This document shows positions 16,414 to 24,246 of a stretch of DNA of 35,263 bases, in pieces. The notes under the pieces were generated by a model, which saw only the letters and a list, made by a program, of their open reading frames with translations, had not been told where the DNA came from and searched no databases. Made by a program: the position numbers and the translations under genes. The stretch's first letter is position 1. Every line of letters starts with the position of its first letter. Source of the DNA: Prevotella sp. (lineage in GTDB: Bacteria > Bacillota > Clostridia > Oscillospirales > Ruminococcaceae); contig JAMPIC010000021.1 of assembly GCA_023663025.1 (NCBI GenBank), forward strand, positions 1 to 35,263. The letters are read 5' to 3'.

Positions 16414-16704
16414 GTAAATTGTTGTTTAGCGCACAAACAAAACGTTAGCGCATCACGCGGCGAAGCCGCGACTAAAAGTTTCGCCCGCCTTTTCAAAGGC
16501 GGCAGGTTTCCAAAGGGCGGCGCCCTTTGGTCGCTCCCCGCAGGGAGCGAAATCCCCTCCCCGCGCCCGCAGGCGCATTCGTCCGAAACGGAGCAGGAGG
16601 TGAGAAACGCGACAGCGTTTCGAGGAGGGGCGAACACGACCGCCCCTCCTTTGTCATGCACGAGGCAAAATATATCTCCAAAACGTCCCGGTGGGACGTT
16701 TTGG
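16414..16704 (+). repeat. Multi-hairpin repeat unit, copy A
   Basis: An intergenic unit of about 290 bp beginning GTAAATTGTTGTTTA and made of eight consecutive stem-loops: 16456-16470 (CGCGGC/GCCGCG), 16485-16502 (CCGCCTTT/AAAGGCGG), 16510-16530 (CCAAAGGGC/GCCCTTTGG), 16532-16549 (CGCTCCC, loop CGCA), 16563-16576 (GCGCC, loop CGCA), 16604-16621 (GAAACGC, loop GACA), 16623-16650 (AGGAGGGGCG/CGCCCCTCCT) and 16678-16704 (CCAAAACGTCCC, loop GGT). Short linkers (AGGTTTCC, GAAATCC, GGTGAGAAA) are shared with copy B. Reading frames cross it but are by-products of the GC-rich stems. Confidence 0.85.
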
Positions 16705-16743
16705 ACGGAACAAATTCTGTAACCCAAACAAAATATAGTCACG

Positions 16744-17027
16744 TTGAAAACAGTCCACCGGACTGTTTTCAAGAGATATTTTGTTTGCACATAACAAAGG
16801 GGGAGCGGTCGTGTCCGCTCCCCCTCGAAATGCTGTCGCATTTCTCACCCTCTTCCCCGTTTCGGGAGGATTTGCGCCCTGCGGGCGCGGGGGATTTCGC
16901 GCTCTGCGGAGCGCGACCAAAGGGCTTCTCGCCCTTTGGAAACCTCGCCAGCTGCGCTCAGCTGGACCAGCTATGCCGCGGCTGCGCCGCGGAGTGCTCT
17001 CTACTTGTTCTGTAAATTACAATTTAC
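16744..17027 (-). repeat. Multi-hairpin repeat unit, copy B (inverted)
   Basis: Same unit as copy A in opposite orientation, head to head across a 39-bp spacer (16705-16743). Read on the minus strand the order of hairpins, loops and linkers is the same, but stems differ with pairing kept: AAATGC/GCATTT for AAACGC/GCGTTT, CGCGCTC/GAGCGCG for CGCTCCC/GGGAGCG, AGGGGGAGCGG for AGGAGGGGCG, and a TTGAAAACAGTCC stem for CCAAAACGTCCC. The last hairpin (16744-16772) has an outer stem CAAACAAAATAT (16725-16736) with ATATTTTGTTTG (16776-16787). The unit ends in AATTTAC at 17027, about 60 bp before the iorA promoter. Confidence 0.85.
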
Positions 17028-17100
17028 CGTCGTTTCCAATAATTTTTGTTCGCCGTCCCGCACTTTTTTTGTAAAAATACTTTTAATTTTGTTAAGGATA

Positions 17101-17109
17101 TGTTATAAT
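17101..17109 (+). promoter_or_regulatory. Extended -10 promoter for the ior operon
   Basis: TGTTATAAT (17101-17109) is an extended -10 with perfect TATAAT. The -35 position holds TTTTAA, a weak match. The ATG of iorA is 37 bp downstream with AAAGGAA as ribosome site. Confidence 0.65.
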
Positions 17110-17145
17110 TAAATATATATTGCGTTTCAGAAAGGAATTTTTACT

Positions 17146-18873
17146 ATGAAAAAGCTTATGCTCGGAAATGCCGCTTTCGCGAGAGGTCTTTACGAGGCTG
17201 GTGTTACGGTGGTTTCAAGCTACCCCGGAACTCCCTCCACAGAGATAACCGAATGCGCGGCGGAATATGATGAAATTTACGCCGAATGGGCTCCCAATGA
17301 AAAAGTCGCCATGGAAGTCGCTCTCGGCGCGTCGATCGCGGGTTCGCGTTCTTTCTGCGGAATGAAGCACGTCGGTCTCAACGTTGCCGCCGACCCGCTC
17401 TACACAGCGTCCTACACGGGCGTGAACGGGGGTATGGTGATCGCCGTCGCGGACGATCCCGGTATGCACTCATCACAGAACGAGCAGGATTCCCGCCATC
17501 ACGCCGTCGCTTCAAAGGTGCTTATGGTCGAACCCTCCGACTCGGCGGAATGCAAGGATTTCGTCAAGACCTCCTTTGAGCTTTCCGAGGAGTACGACGT
17601 GCCCGTTATCGTCCGTATGTGTACGAGAGTTGCGCACTCTCAGTCGGCTGTGGAGATTTGCGAAAGGGAAGTCCCCCCGCAGAGAGAGTATAAGAAAAAT
17701 CCTCAGAAGTACGTTATGATGCCCGCCTTTGCAAGGCCGAGACACGTCTTTGTGGAGGAGCGCACCCGAAAGCTGACGGAGTACGCGGAAAAGTCCCCCC
17801 TCAACAAGGTTATCGACAACGGCGGGGATATCGGCATAATCACAAGCGGAATTTCCTACCAGTACGCCCGCGAGGCTATGGGGGACAAGGCTTCCTACCT
17901 GAAGCTGGGTATTGTGAACCCTCTGCCCGAGAAGCTGATAAAGGATTTCTGTTCCAAATACAAAAAGGTTTACGTTATCGAAGAGCTTGACGATATCATC
18001 GAAAGCCACTGCAAAAAGCTGGGACTTAACGTGGTGGGCAAGGAGCTGTTCGGTTACATAGGCGAATTTTCACAGGCTGTTGTTGCGGAGAAACTTTTGG
18101 GCGTGAAGAAAGAGACTGTTTCCTTTGACGGAAACGTTCCCGTCCGTCCTCCGGTTATGTGCGCGGGCTGTCCCCACAGAGGACTTTTCTACTGCCTGTC
18201 CAAAAACAATATTACCGTTTCGGGTGACATCGGCTGCTACACCCTTGGGGCGAGCGCGCCGCTGTCCGCTATGGATACCACTATCTGCATGGGAGCGTCC
18301 ATCTCCGCTCTCCACGGCTTCAACAAGGCTCGCGGCGCGGAGGCGGAGAAGTCCTCCGTCGCGGTAATAGGCGATTCCACCTTTATGCACAGCGGTATGA
18401 CGGGTTTAGTAAATATTGCCTACAACAGCACCAATTCCACGGTGATAATCCTCGACAACTCCATTACGGGAATGACGGGTCATCAGCAGAACCCCACCAC
18501 GGGAAAAAATCTCAAGGGCGATCCCGCCGCCGCCGTAAATCTGGAGGAGCTTTGCAAGGCAATCGGAATAAAGCGCGTCCGCGTTGTAGACCCCTACAAT
18601 CTCGCGGAGACCGAAGCTGCAATTAAGGAAGAGCTTGCCGCTCCCGAGGCTTCGGTGATAATCTCGCGCCGTCCCTGCGCTTTGCTGAAATACGTTAAAC
18701 ACAAGCCCGCACTCAGAACGTCAAGCGACAAGTGCAAGGGGTGCAAGATGTGTCTGAAGCTCGGCTGTCCCGCCATTTCCGTAAGGGACGGCAAGGCGGT
18801 CATCGACCGCACGCAGTGCGTGGGCTGCGGCATCTGCGCGGAGGTCTGCAAGTTCGGGGCGATCTCGGATTAA
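17146..18873 (+). CDS. iorA: Indolepyruvate:ferredoxin oxidoreductase, alpha subunit
   Basis: 575-residue TPP-dependent subunit. The N-terminal pyrimidine-binding domain starts GNAAFARGLYEAGVTVVSSY and is followed by PGTPSTEITE, typical of IorA. The TPP-binding domain carries GDIGCYTLG and GDSTFMHSGMTGLVNIAYN with a distal Asn (LDN). Two C-terminal [4Fe-4S] motifs are complete: Cys530/533/536/541 and Cys558/561/564/568. With IorB it interconverts aryl-pyruvates (indole-, phenyl-, hydroxyphenylpyruvate) plus CoA and aryl-acetyl-CoA plus CO2, using ferredoxin in the cytosol. It heads an operon with iorB, a phenylacetate-CoA ligase and a tandem ACT protein, which supports an aromatic amino acid role. 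Slightly shorter than many IorA proteins (about 590-620). Confidence 0.96.
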   Translation: MKKLMLGNAAFARGLYEAGVTVVSSYPGTPSTEITECAAEYDEIYAEWAPNEKVAMEVALGASIAGSRSFCGMKHVGLNVAADPLYTASYTGVNGGMVIAVADDPGMHSSQNEQDSRHHAVASKVLMVEPSDSAECKDFVKTSFELSEEYDVPVIVRMCTRVAHSQSAVEICEREVPPQREYKKNPQKYVMMPAFARPRHVFVEERTRKLTEYAEKSPLNKVIDNGGDIGIITSGISYQYAREAMGDKASYLKLGIVNPLPEKLIKDFCSKYKKVYVIEELDDIIESHCKKLGLNVVGKELFGYIGEFSQAVVAEKLLGVKKETVSFDGNVPVRPPVMCAGCPHRGLFYCLSKNNITVSGDIGCYTLGASAPLSAMDTTICMGASISALHGFNKARGAEAEKSSVAVIGDSTFMHSGMTGLVNIAYNSTNSTVIILDNSITGMTGHQQNPTTGKNLKGDPAAAVNLEELCKAIGIKRVRVVDPYNLAETEAAIKEELAAPEASVIISRRPCALLKYVKHKPALRTSSDKCKGCKMCLKLGCPAISVRDGKAVIDRTQCVGCGICAEVCKFGAISD

Positions 18874-18893
18874 ATCTTTTGGGAGTGACATTT

Positions 18894-19331
18894 ATGCTAA
18901 AAGCAAATATAAGCTTTGAACCTACGGACGAGATAAGGGTCAAAAAAGCGTGGCATATCGCGTATCTTACCGGAGCGGCCGTTATCCCCGCAGCTGTGCT
19001 TATCATCACGCTTGTCAATGGAACGTTCAATGCCATGACAATACCCGTTTTGCTTATCATCGCGGCGGTAATACTTGCGCTGGACTACGCTAATACCAGA
19101 AGCAGGGTCGTGTGGAACAGTGAAAAGATCGCCCTTATACAGGCGTTTTCAAAGCCGAAGGAGTATATGTGGGAAAATCTCTCGGCAATCTATAGCAGTG
19201 AAAGTGAAATGCGGCTGGAATTTGACGACGGCAAAAAGCTTTATGTAGTGCTTGCGTATGAAAATATAGAAATGTTTGTCGAAAAGGCAGAGCAGGTATA
19301 CGAAGCGAAATTCGGCGGAAGCGCGCTTTAA
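18894..19331 (+). CDS. Two-TM membrane protein with PH-like (bPH/DUF304-type) domain
   Basis: 145 residues from the ATG at 18894, preceded by GGGAG at an 8-base spacing. Two hydrophobic helices (about 20-40 and 45-63) are followed by a soluble C-terminal part starting SRVVWNSEKIALIQAF and containing WENLSAIYSSESEMRLEF. This layout, two helices then a small beta-barrel, is that of bacterial PH-like YdbT/DUF304 proteins. The assignment is by pattern only. It lies 20 bp after iorA and 36 bp before iorB, splitting two genes whose products form one complex. No link to the enzyme is known to me; it may be a passenger, or may position the complex at the membrane. Confidence 0.8.
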   Translation: MLKANISFEPTDEIRVKKAWHIAYLTGAAVIPAAVLIITLVNGTFNAMTIPVLLIIAAVILALDYANTRSRVVWNSEKIALIQAFSKPKEYMWENLSAIYSSESEMRLEFDDGKKLYVVLAYENIEMFVEKAEQVYEAKFGGSAL

Positions 19332-19367
19332 CAGGCAAATCAACCAACTTCACAGGAGGAAATATTT

Positions 19368-19943
19368 ATGGATACAAGATCAATCATGATAGTCGGCGTG
19401 GGAGGACAGGGTTCTCTGCTGGCTTCAAGGCTTTTGGGAAACGTTCTGCTCGCAAAGGGATACGACGTTAAGGTTTCCGAGGTACACGGAATGTCACAGC
19501 GGGGCGGCTCTGTGGTAACATATGTCAAGTACGGAGACGAGGTGTTCTCCCCCGTTATCGAAAAGGGCGAGGCGGACGTTATCATCTCCTTTGAGCAGCT
19601 CGAAGCCGCAAGATGGCTTCCCTATCTGAAAAAGGGCGGAAAGCTCATCACGTCCACCCAAAAGCTCGATCCCATGCCCGTTATCACGGGAGCGGCGGAA
19701 TATCCTGCGGATATCATCGAAAAGCTGACAGCTTTGGATATTGAAGTCACCGCCGTGGACGCTCTCGCTCTCGCGGAGCAGGCGGGCATCGCAAAGGCTT
19801 CAAACGTCGCTCTCATGGGCGTTGTGGCGGCTAAGACCGGCTTTGACGACAAGCTTTGGCAGGACGCTCTGGAGCAGTGCGTTCCCCCGAAATTCTTGGA
19901 GCTTAACAAAAAGGCGTTCGAGCTTGGAAAGGCAAGCGCGTGA
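19368..19943 (+). CDS. iorB: Indolepyruvate:ferredoxin oxidoreductase, beta subunit
   Basis: 191-residue subunit of the 2-oxoacid:ferredoxin oxidoreductase gamma type. Key features: IMIVGVGGQGSLLASRLLG near the N-terminus and the family signature VSEVHGMSQRGGSV at about 43-56. A C-terminal helical part with SNVALMGVVAAKTGF is also typical. It pairs with IorA to form the active enzyme; the gamma-type domain contacts the CoA/TPP site. AGGAGG lies 8 bases upstream of the ATG. Length is normal for IorB (about 190-200). It is in the same operon as iorA, separated by the PH-like membrane gene. Confidence 0.95.
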   Translation: MDTRSIMIVGVGGQGSLLASRLLGNVLLAKGYDVKVSEVHGMSQRGGSVVTYVKYGDEVFSPVIEKGEADVIISFEQLEAARWLPYLKKGGKLITSTQKLDPMPVITGAAEYPADIIEKLTALDIEVTAVDALALAEQAGIAKASNVALMGVVAAKTGFDDKLWQDALEQCVPPKFLELNKKAFELGKASA

Positions 19944-19969
19944 CCCTCCGGCGGAAAGGAGACGGTATT

Positions 19970-21223
19970 ATGAAAAAACTGCTCGCTGTCTGCGCTGTGT
20001 GCGCAATGCTTGCGGCGGCGCCGGCGGGCTGCTCGTCCGACGCGGCGGAAGCGGGCGGCACTGCCGTTCCGGAGGAAACCGCGCTGCTGCTTGAGACCTC
20101 CGAAACCGCCGCTTCGGCGGGCGCGGAGGCAATACCCGATAACGGGGAATACCCCGCCGAAACGTTTGAGGAGGACATAGCCGAGGAGGACGACGTTGCT
20201 GTAGAGGAGGACATTGCCGAACCGGCAGTGGTATACGACGGCTCGTCCGTACCCGAAAACGCCCGCGTGTACAAGTTCAACAACAGCGCCCCCGAAGAGC
20301 TGCCCGAATTTTCCATGTCTCTCGACGGTTACGGTGAATATTCGCAAATGAATATCGCCCGCGTGCGGCTTGAGATAAAGGCAATGCTGGAATGCTCGCT
20401 GACGGGGGAGATACCCTATATAGACCAGTCGGATTACAGCGGATATGAATGCAGACGGCTTGAAAACGTCAGGATAGACAGCTGGTCGGTCAAGGACGAA
20501 AAATATACCGAAGAGCCGTTTACACGCTACGAGGTCACGCTGACACTCGGCGTTGCCGAAAGCGAAAGCGAGTTCGTACCCGTCGGTACTGCGGATTATC
20601 TGCTCGTATACTGCCCCGGCGAGGACAGGCTTTTCCTGCCTCTGCGAAAGGCCGGCGAGCTTGACGAAAGCAGCCTGCTGCCTTTCTACGGTGACGGCGT
20701 AAAGGAATATGTCAATTTCTGCACCTACTACACAGCTTATTTCCGGAACTTTTTCGACGGCGATGTTATAGACGATTTTTCCGCGCCCGAAACGAACCTC
20801 GACTATATAGGCGACACCGTTTTCTGCGCTTACGTTGCGGCGTACCGTGCAGGCGGCTTTCGGGACTATGACCTCGGTATTATACCATATGACGAGTTCA
20901 ACGTCACGCTGAAAAAGACGCTGGGCTTTTCGGCGGACGCGATAGACGCGAAAAACTGTCCCTACTACAACGCCGCCAATGATACCGTAGAAATTCCCGG
21001 ACGGGGCACAAGCTGGCTCTGCGGTTGGCTTGCCGAGGATACCGACGGCGACGGTGAGGGCGTTCACATTGTCACGGTAGACTATTACGAGGACGACTTT
21101 TACTTGATAAAGTCGCGGACTGTCCGCTATACCGTCCGCGAAAACGGCGACGGGACTTGCTCCATGCTGAAGATCGAGAGGCTCTTTACCTCTGACAGGG
21201 GCATTCTTGGCGGCTCGGTCTGA
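19970..21223 (+). CDS. Lipoprotein of unknown function inside the ior operon
   Basis: 417 residues from the ATG at 19970 (AAAGGAG seven bases upstream). Signal MKKLLAVCAVCAMLAAAPAG then a lipobox Cys (PAGC). A long acidic, Ala/Glu-rich linker (to about residue 85) is followed by an extracellular domain (about 90-415) with many Tyr and acidic residues, for example YGEYSQMNIARVRLEIKAML and GTADYLLVYCPGEDRLFLPL. I do not recognise the family. In style it resembles the lipoprotein at 12918-14246, but I cannot show homology by eye. It sits 26 bp after iorB and 69 bp before the phenylacetate-CoA ligase gene, an unusual place for a surface lipoprotein. A longer opposite-strand frame here is a shadow. 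Confidence 0.83.
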   Translation: MKKLLAVCAVCAMLAAAPAGCSSDAAEAGGTAVPEETALLLETSETAASAGAEAIPDNGEYPAETFEEDIAEEDDVAVEEDIAEPAVVYDGSSVPENARVYKFNNSAPEELPEFSMSLDGYGEYSQMNIARVRLEIKAMLECSLTGEIPYIDQSDYSGYECRRLENVRIDSWSVKDEKYTEEPFTRYEVTLTLGVAESESEFVPVGTADYLLVYCPGEDRLFLPLRKAGELDESSLLPFYGDGVKEYVNFCTYYTAYFRNFFDGDVIDDFSAPETNLDYIGDTVFCAYVAAYRAGGFRDYDLGIIPYDEFNVTLKKTLGFSADAIDAKNCPYYNAANDTVEIPGRGTSWLCGWLAEDTDGDGEGVHIVTVDYYEDDFYLIKSRTVRYTVRENGDGTCSMLKIERLFTSDRGILGGSV

Positions 21224-21292
21224 AACCAATGCGCGCGGTCGGCTCTGCCGATAAACAATAATCCCCAAAAATAACTACAGGAGGACGATCCA

Positions 21293-22600
21293 ATGGAAAA
21301 TTACCGCAGCAAGGAAATCGAATGCATGTCACGGGAGGACATGAAAAAGTTGCAGGACGAACGTCTTGTGAAGCAGGTAAAGCACGTTTGGGACAACGTG
21401 CCTTACTACCGCAGAAAAATGGAGGAAAAGGGTGTGACCCCCGAGGATATCAAGTCCACGGACGATCTTTGGAAGCTGCCTTTCCTCACCAAAGCCGACC
21501 TGCGGGACGCTTATCCCTACGGTCTGCTTGCAAAGCCCCTCGCCGACTGCGTAAGAATACAGTCCACCAGCGGCACTACGGGAAAGCGGGTCGTTGCTTT
21601 CTACACCCAGAACGACATCGACCTTTGGGAGGAATGCTGCGCCAGAGCCATCGTCGCCGCGGGCGGTACGAACGAGGACGTCTGCCAGGTCTGCTACGGA
21701 TACGGTCTGTTCACGGGCGGTCCGGGACTTAACGGCGGTTCGCACAAGGTCGGCTGCCTGACCCTGCCTATGTCCTCGGGAAACACCGAAAGACAGATAC
21801 AGTTCATGCTCGATTTGGGTTCGACCATTCTTTGCTGTACGCCCTCCTACGCCGCCTATATCGGCGAGACCCTCCACGATATGGGTTACACAACCGACGA
21901 TATCAAGCTCAAGGCGGGCATTTTCGGAGCAGAGCCTTGGACGGAGGAAATGCGCCGCGAGATCGAAAAGTCCCTGGGAATAAAGGCTTACGACATCTAC
22001 GGACTTACCGAGACCAGCGGACCGGGCGTGTCCTTTGAGTGCTCCGAGCAGACGGGTATGCACATCAACGAGGATCACTTCATCGCGGAGATAATCGACC
22101 CCGACACGGGCGAAGTCCTTCCCGAGGGTTCTAAGGGCGAGCTCGTTTTCACCAGCATTACAAAGGAGGCTTTCCCGCTGCTCCGCTACAGAACCCGCGA
22201 TATCTGCGTGCTGACGAGAAAGAAATGCTCCTGCGGCAGAACCCTCGTCAAGATGACGAAGCCCATGGGCAGAAGCGACGATATGCTCATTATCAGAGGC
22301 GTAAACGTGTTCCCGTCCCAGATAGAGACGGTGCTCATCGAGCAGGGCTACGCGCCCAATTATCAGATCGAGGTGGACAGGGTGAACAACTCCGATACGC
22401 TGGACGTCAACGTGGAAATGACTGCGGAGCAGTTCTCCGACACGGTAAAGGATATCCAGCAGAAAGAGCGGGAGCTTGTGAACGCCATCAAGACCATTTT
22501 GGGAATTACCCCCAAGGTGCATTTGGTGTCCCCCAAGACCATCGCCCGAAGCGAAGGCAAGGCTGTCCGCGTTATCGACAAGCGCAAGCTTCACGACTGA
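21293..22600 (+). CDS. paaK: Phenylacetate-CoA ligase (arylacetate-CoA ligase)
   Basis: 435-residue AMP-forming acyl-CoA ligase of the PaaK family. The ATP-binding loop is STSGTTGKR (91-99), the A5-type motif is YDIYGLTETSGPGVSFEC, and RYRTRDI holds the ribose-binding Asp. The C-terminal domain has RSDDMLIIRGVNVFPSQIE and ends with the catalytic Lys region ARSEGKAVRVIDKRK. It converts phenylacetate or related arylacetates, ATP and CoA to the aryl-acetyl-CoA used or made by IorAB. AGGAGG lies before the ATG. Following iorAB and directly followed by a tandem ACT gene, it matches a common Clostridia and archaeal arrangement. Length is the usual 430-440. Which arylacetate is preferred cannot be read from sequence. 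Confidence 0.95.
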   Translation: MENYRSKEIECMSREDMKKLQDERLVKQVKHVWDNVPYYRRKMEEKGVTPEDIKSTDDLWKLPFLTKADLRDAYPYGLLAKPLADCVRIQSTSGTTGKRVVAFYTQNDIDLWEECCARAIVAAGGTNEDVCQVCYGYGLFTGGPGLNGGSHKVGCLTLPMSSGNTERQIQFMLDLGSTILCCTPSYAAYIGETLHDMGYTTDDIKLKAGIFGAEPWTEEMRREIEKSLGIKAYDIYGLTETSGPGVSFECSEQTGMHINEDHFIAEIIDPDTGEVLPEGSKGELVFTSITKEAFPLLRYRTRDICVLTRKKCSCGRTLVKMTKPMGRSDDMLIIRGVNVFPSQIETVLIEQGYAPNYQIEVDRVNNSDTLDVNVEMTAEQFSDTVKDIQQKERELVNAIKTILGITPKVHLVSPKTIARSEGKAVRVIDKRKLHD

Positions 22601-22615
22601 AAGGAGGATCACAGT

Positions 22616-23047
22616 ATGTTTATTAAACAGCTGTCTGTTTTTGTGGAAAACAAACCCGGAAAGCTCAGCGAGGTAACAAAGCTTCTCAGCGGCAGCGGCA
22701 TAGATATCCGCGCGCTTTCCGTTGCGGATACCGGGGATTTCGGTATCCTGAGACTTATCGTCAACGATCCCGAAAAGGCGTGCGGGGCGCTGAAAAACGC
22801 GGACTGCATCGTCTCAATGACCGATGTTATCGCTGTGGGTACGGAGGATAAGCCCGGCGGACTTACGGGAATTATGGACTGTCTGTACGCGTCCGACATA
22901 TCTGTGGAATATATGTACGCTTTCATCTCCAAAAAGGCGGGAGAGGCTTACGTTATAATCCGCGCGGACAGCAACGGCAAGGCTTTGGAGGCTCTGAAAG
23001 AAAACGGCTTTTCTGTGCTGACCGCAAGCGAAGTATACGAAATGTAA
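22616..23047 (+). CDS. Tandem ACT domain protein
   Basis: 143 residues comprising two ACT domains and nothing else: the first (about 1-70) starts FIKQLSVFVENKPGKLSEV, with the usual Gly/Pro turn after strand 1 (NKPGKL), and the second (about 71-142) covers VAVGTEDKPGGLTGIMDCLY. ACT domains bind amino acids and dimerise. Its place at the end of the ior/paaK operon, 15 bp after paaK with AGGAGG as ribosome site, suggests it senses an aromatic amino acid and regulates the enzymes allosterically. This is inference from neighbours; the family is often annotated only as ACT protein. The operon ends here with a terminator at 23118-23170. Confidence 0.92.
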   Translation: MFIKQLSVFVENKPGKLSEVTKLLSGSGIDIRALSVADTGDFGILRLIVNDPEKACGALKNADCIVSMTDVIAVGTEDKPGGLTGIMDCLYASDISVEYMYAFISKKAGEAYVIIRADSNGKALEALKENGFSVLTASEVYEM

Positions 23048-23117
23048 TTTTTTATGACAATTATACAACTTGTGCGAGTTTTCCGTGAGAAATTTTTACG
23101 GTAAATCTGCAAGCAGC

Positions 23118-23170
23118 GCTCCCGTCCCCGACCGCCGATAAGCGGTGAAAGGAGACGGGAGCTTTTTCTC
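23118..23170 (+). terminator. Terminator of the ior-paaK operon
   Basis: GCTCCCGTC (23118-23126) pairs with GACGGGAGC (23154-23162) and is followed by TTTTTCTCTTT. The loop contains a second small stem ACCGC/GCGGT. Confidence 0.88.
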
Positions 23171-23235
23171 TTTCCGAAAAGAAAAAAGGAGCGGAAAAAT
23201 ATGCGGTTCAGCCGTATCTTACGTCCGTCAAATCC

Positions 23236-23264
23236 TTGACAAAATCCGTAAAACAGAGTACAAT
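23236..23264 (+). promoter_or_regulatory. Sigma-A promoter for the zinc-ribbon protein
   Basis: TTGACA (23236-23241), 17-bp spacer, TACAAT (23259-23264): near-perfect consensus, about 85 bp upstream of the ATG. Confidence 0.8.
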
Positions 23265-23348
23265 TAAATATAGCTCAGGCGGATTTTGCGCGGTCTGACA
23301 AAAGCGGAAAACATGTTATTTTAAGGTTTGCGGCAAGGGCGTGATGAT

Positions 23349-24221
23349 ATGAATATCTGTGTAAACTGTGGAATGAAATACGGAGACGACGGCTGTTTCT
23401 GTCCCTACTGCGACGAAAGGTACGGCACTGCCGCTGCCGAAAACGACGTTATATCCGCCGAGGGACTGCCTCCATACAGGGAGGAGTTTCCCGCGGTCGG
23501 CGAAACCTGCGTAAAACAGGAAAGCTTCTCGGCAAATCGAGACAGGATATTCGAGCGGAATATCCGTCTTGCGGCGAGAGAAAATGTCCTGCCGAAAATT
23601 GAGGTGAGAACGGTTTACAAGCCTGTTGTGCCCTTGGCTGAAATAGGCAAAAACGGCGCCGCGATACCGTACAAGCCGCCAAATCCTATTGTTCAAAGGC
23701 TAAACGGTATGCGCAAAAATCTGTCCGCGAAGGCTTTAAGCAAAACGGCAAAAAGGACTGCTTCGGTCACGGCGGCGGTATTGGTGCCTTTGGCAATTGT
23801 AGGTATAAGCTGGTTTGAAACATCTGACGTGTATAACGATTATCAATATCATAAACGTCTGGAAAAATACGGATTATCCGAAGAATTTACCCTTAAGAGC
23901 TATAACGGACTTGAAATGAAATTCACGAATTGCTATGAATCCACGGACGGTCTTTATACATACGATTTTGAATTTGAAAACACTTCGGACGAGGATATCC
24001 GGTATTTTTGGAATGAGTTTACAGATCAATATAACGACGGTATTTATAAAATGAATATTTACTACCCAAAAGAGCAAAATCACGCTCATGTGAATTTACG
24101 CAAACCGGTATATGACGGATACAACGTTTCTTACATAGACAGCATCGACGACGAAACTCATACTCCGCCGTGTGTTCACCCGGGCGATACCGCAGTCGGC
24201 ACGGTTATGTTTGAATATTGA
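23349..24221 (+). CDS. Zinc-ribbon membrane protein, unknown function
   Basis: 290 residues from the ATG at 23349; a TTG at 23328 with a weak AAGG site would add seven residues. An N-terminal zinc ribbon (CVNCGMKYGDDGCFCPYC, with paired CxxC) is followed by a disordered region, a single membrane segment (about 134-155, SVTAAVLVPLAIVGISWF) and an extracellular C-terminal domain (about 165-290). That domain contains FTNCYESTDGLYTYDFEFEN and a late GDTAVGTVMFEY strand. The outer part looks like the Ig-like/DUF4352-style beta domains found after zinc-ribbon and TM modules, but I give this only as resemblance. Codon use here is more AT-rich than in neighbours near the 3' end. It has its own consensus promoter and stands between the ior and aconitase operons. 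Confidence 0.82.
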   Translation: MNICVNCGMKYGDDGCFCPYCDERYGTAAAENDVISAEGLPPYREEFPAVGETCVKQESFSANRDRIFERNIRLAARENVLPKIEVRTVYKPVVPLAEIGKNGAAIPYKPPNPIVQRLNGMRKNLSAKALSKTAKRTASVTAAVLVPLAIVGISWFETSDVYNDYQYHKRLEKYGLSEEFTLKSYNGLEMKFTNCYESTDGLYTYDFEFENTSDEDIRYFWNEFTDQYNDGIYKMNIYYPKEQNHAHVNLRKPVYDGYNVSYIDSIDDETHTPPCVHPGDTAVGTVMFEY

Positions 24222-24228
24222 GTTTACC

Positions 24229-24246
24229 TTGATAAAATATTGACAA
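24229..24246 (+). promoter_or_regulatory. Candidate Rex operator overlapping the aconitase promoter
   Basis: TTGATAAAATATTGACAA is an imperfect dyad with the spacing of the clostridial Rex site (TTGTTAA, four bases, TTAACAA), with one mismatch in each half and the TTG/CAA ends kept. It covers the whole -35 box (TTGACA, 24240-24245). The rex gene is the last gene of the cluster that this promoter serves, so feedback by NADH/NAD+ state is plausible. Inference, not shown. Confidence 0.5.

Noticed and set aside
16414..17027. CRISPR array
   Set aside because: The repeated units are hairpins of differing sequence without regular spacers, and no cas genes are present.
16308..17074. Several reading frames of 60-180 codons across the hairpin repeat on both strands
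   Set aside because: They follow the inverted GC-rich stems, have no ribosome sites, and differ between repeat copies in ways that keep base pairing rather than protein sequence.
17090..17110. Second Rex-like site in the iorA promoter (TTGTTAA half-site)
   Set aside because: TTGTTAA is followed after four bases by ATGTTAT, a poor second half; only a half-site is present.
19622..21268. 548-codon minus-strand frame opposite iorB and the lipoprotein
   Set aside because: Covers two genes with clear features on the plus strand; Arg/Val-rich shadow protein without any motif.
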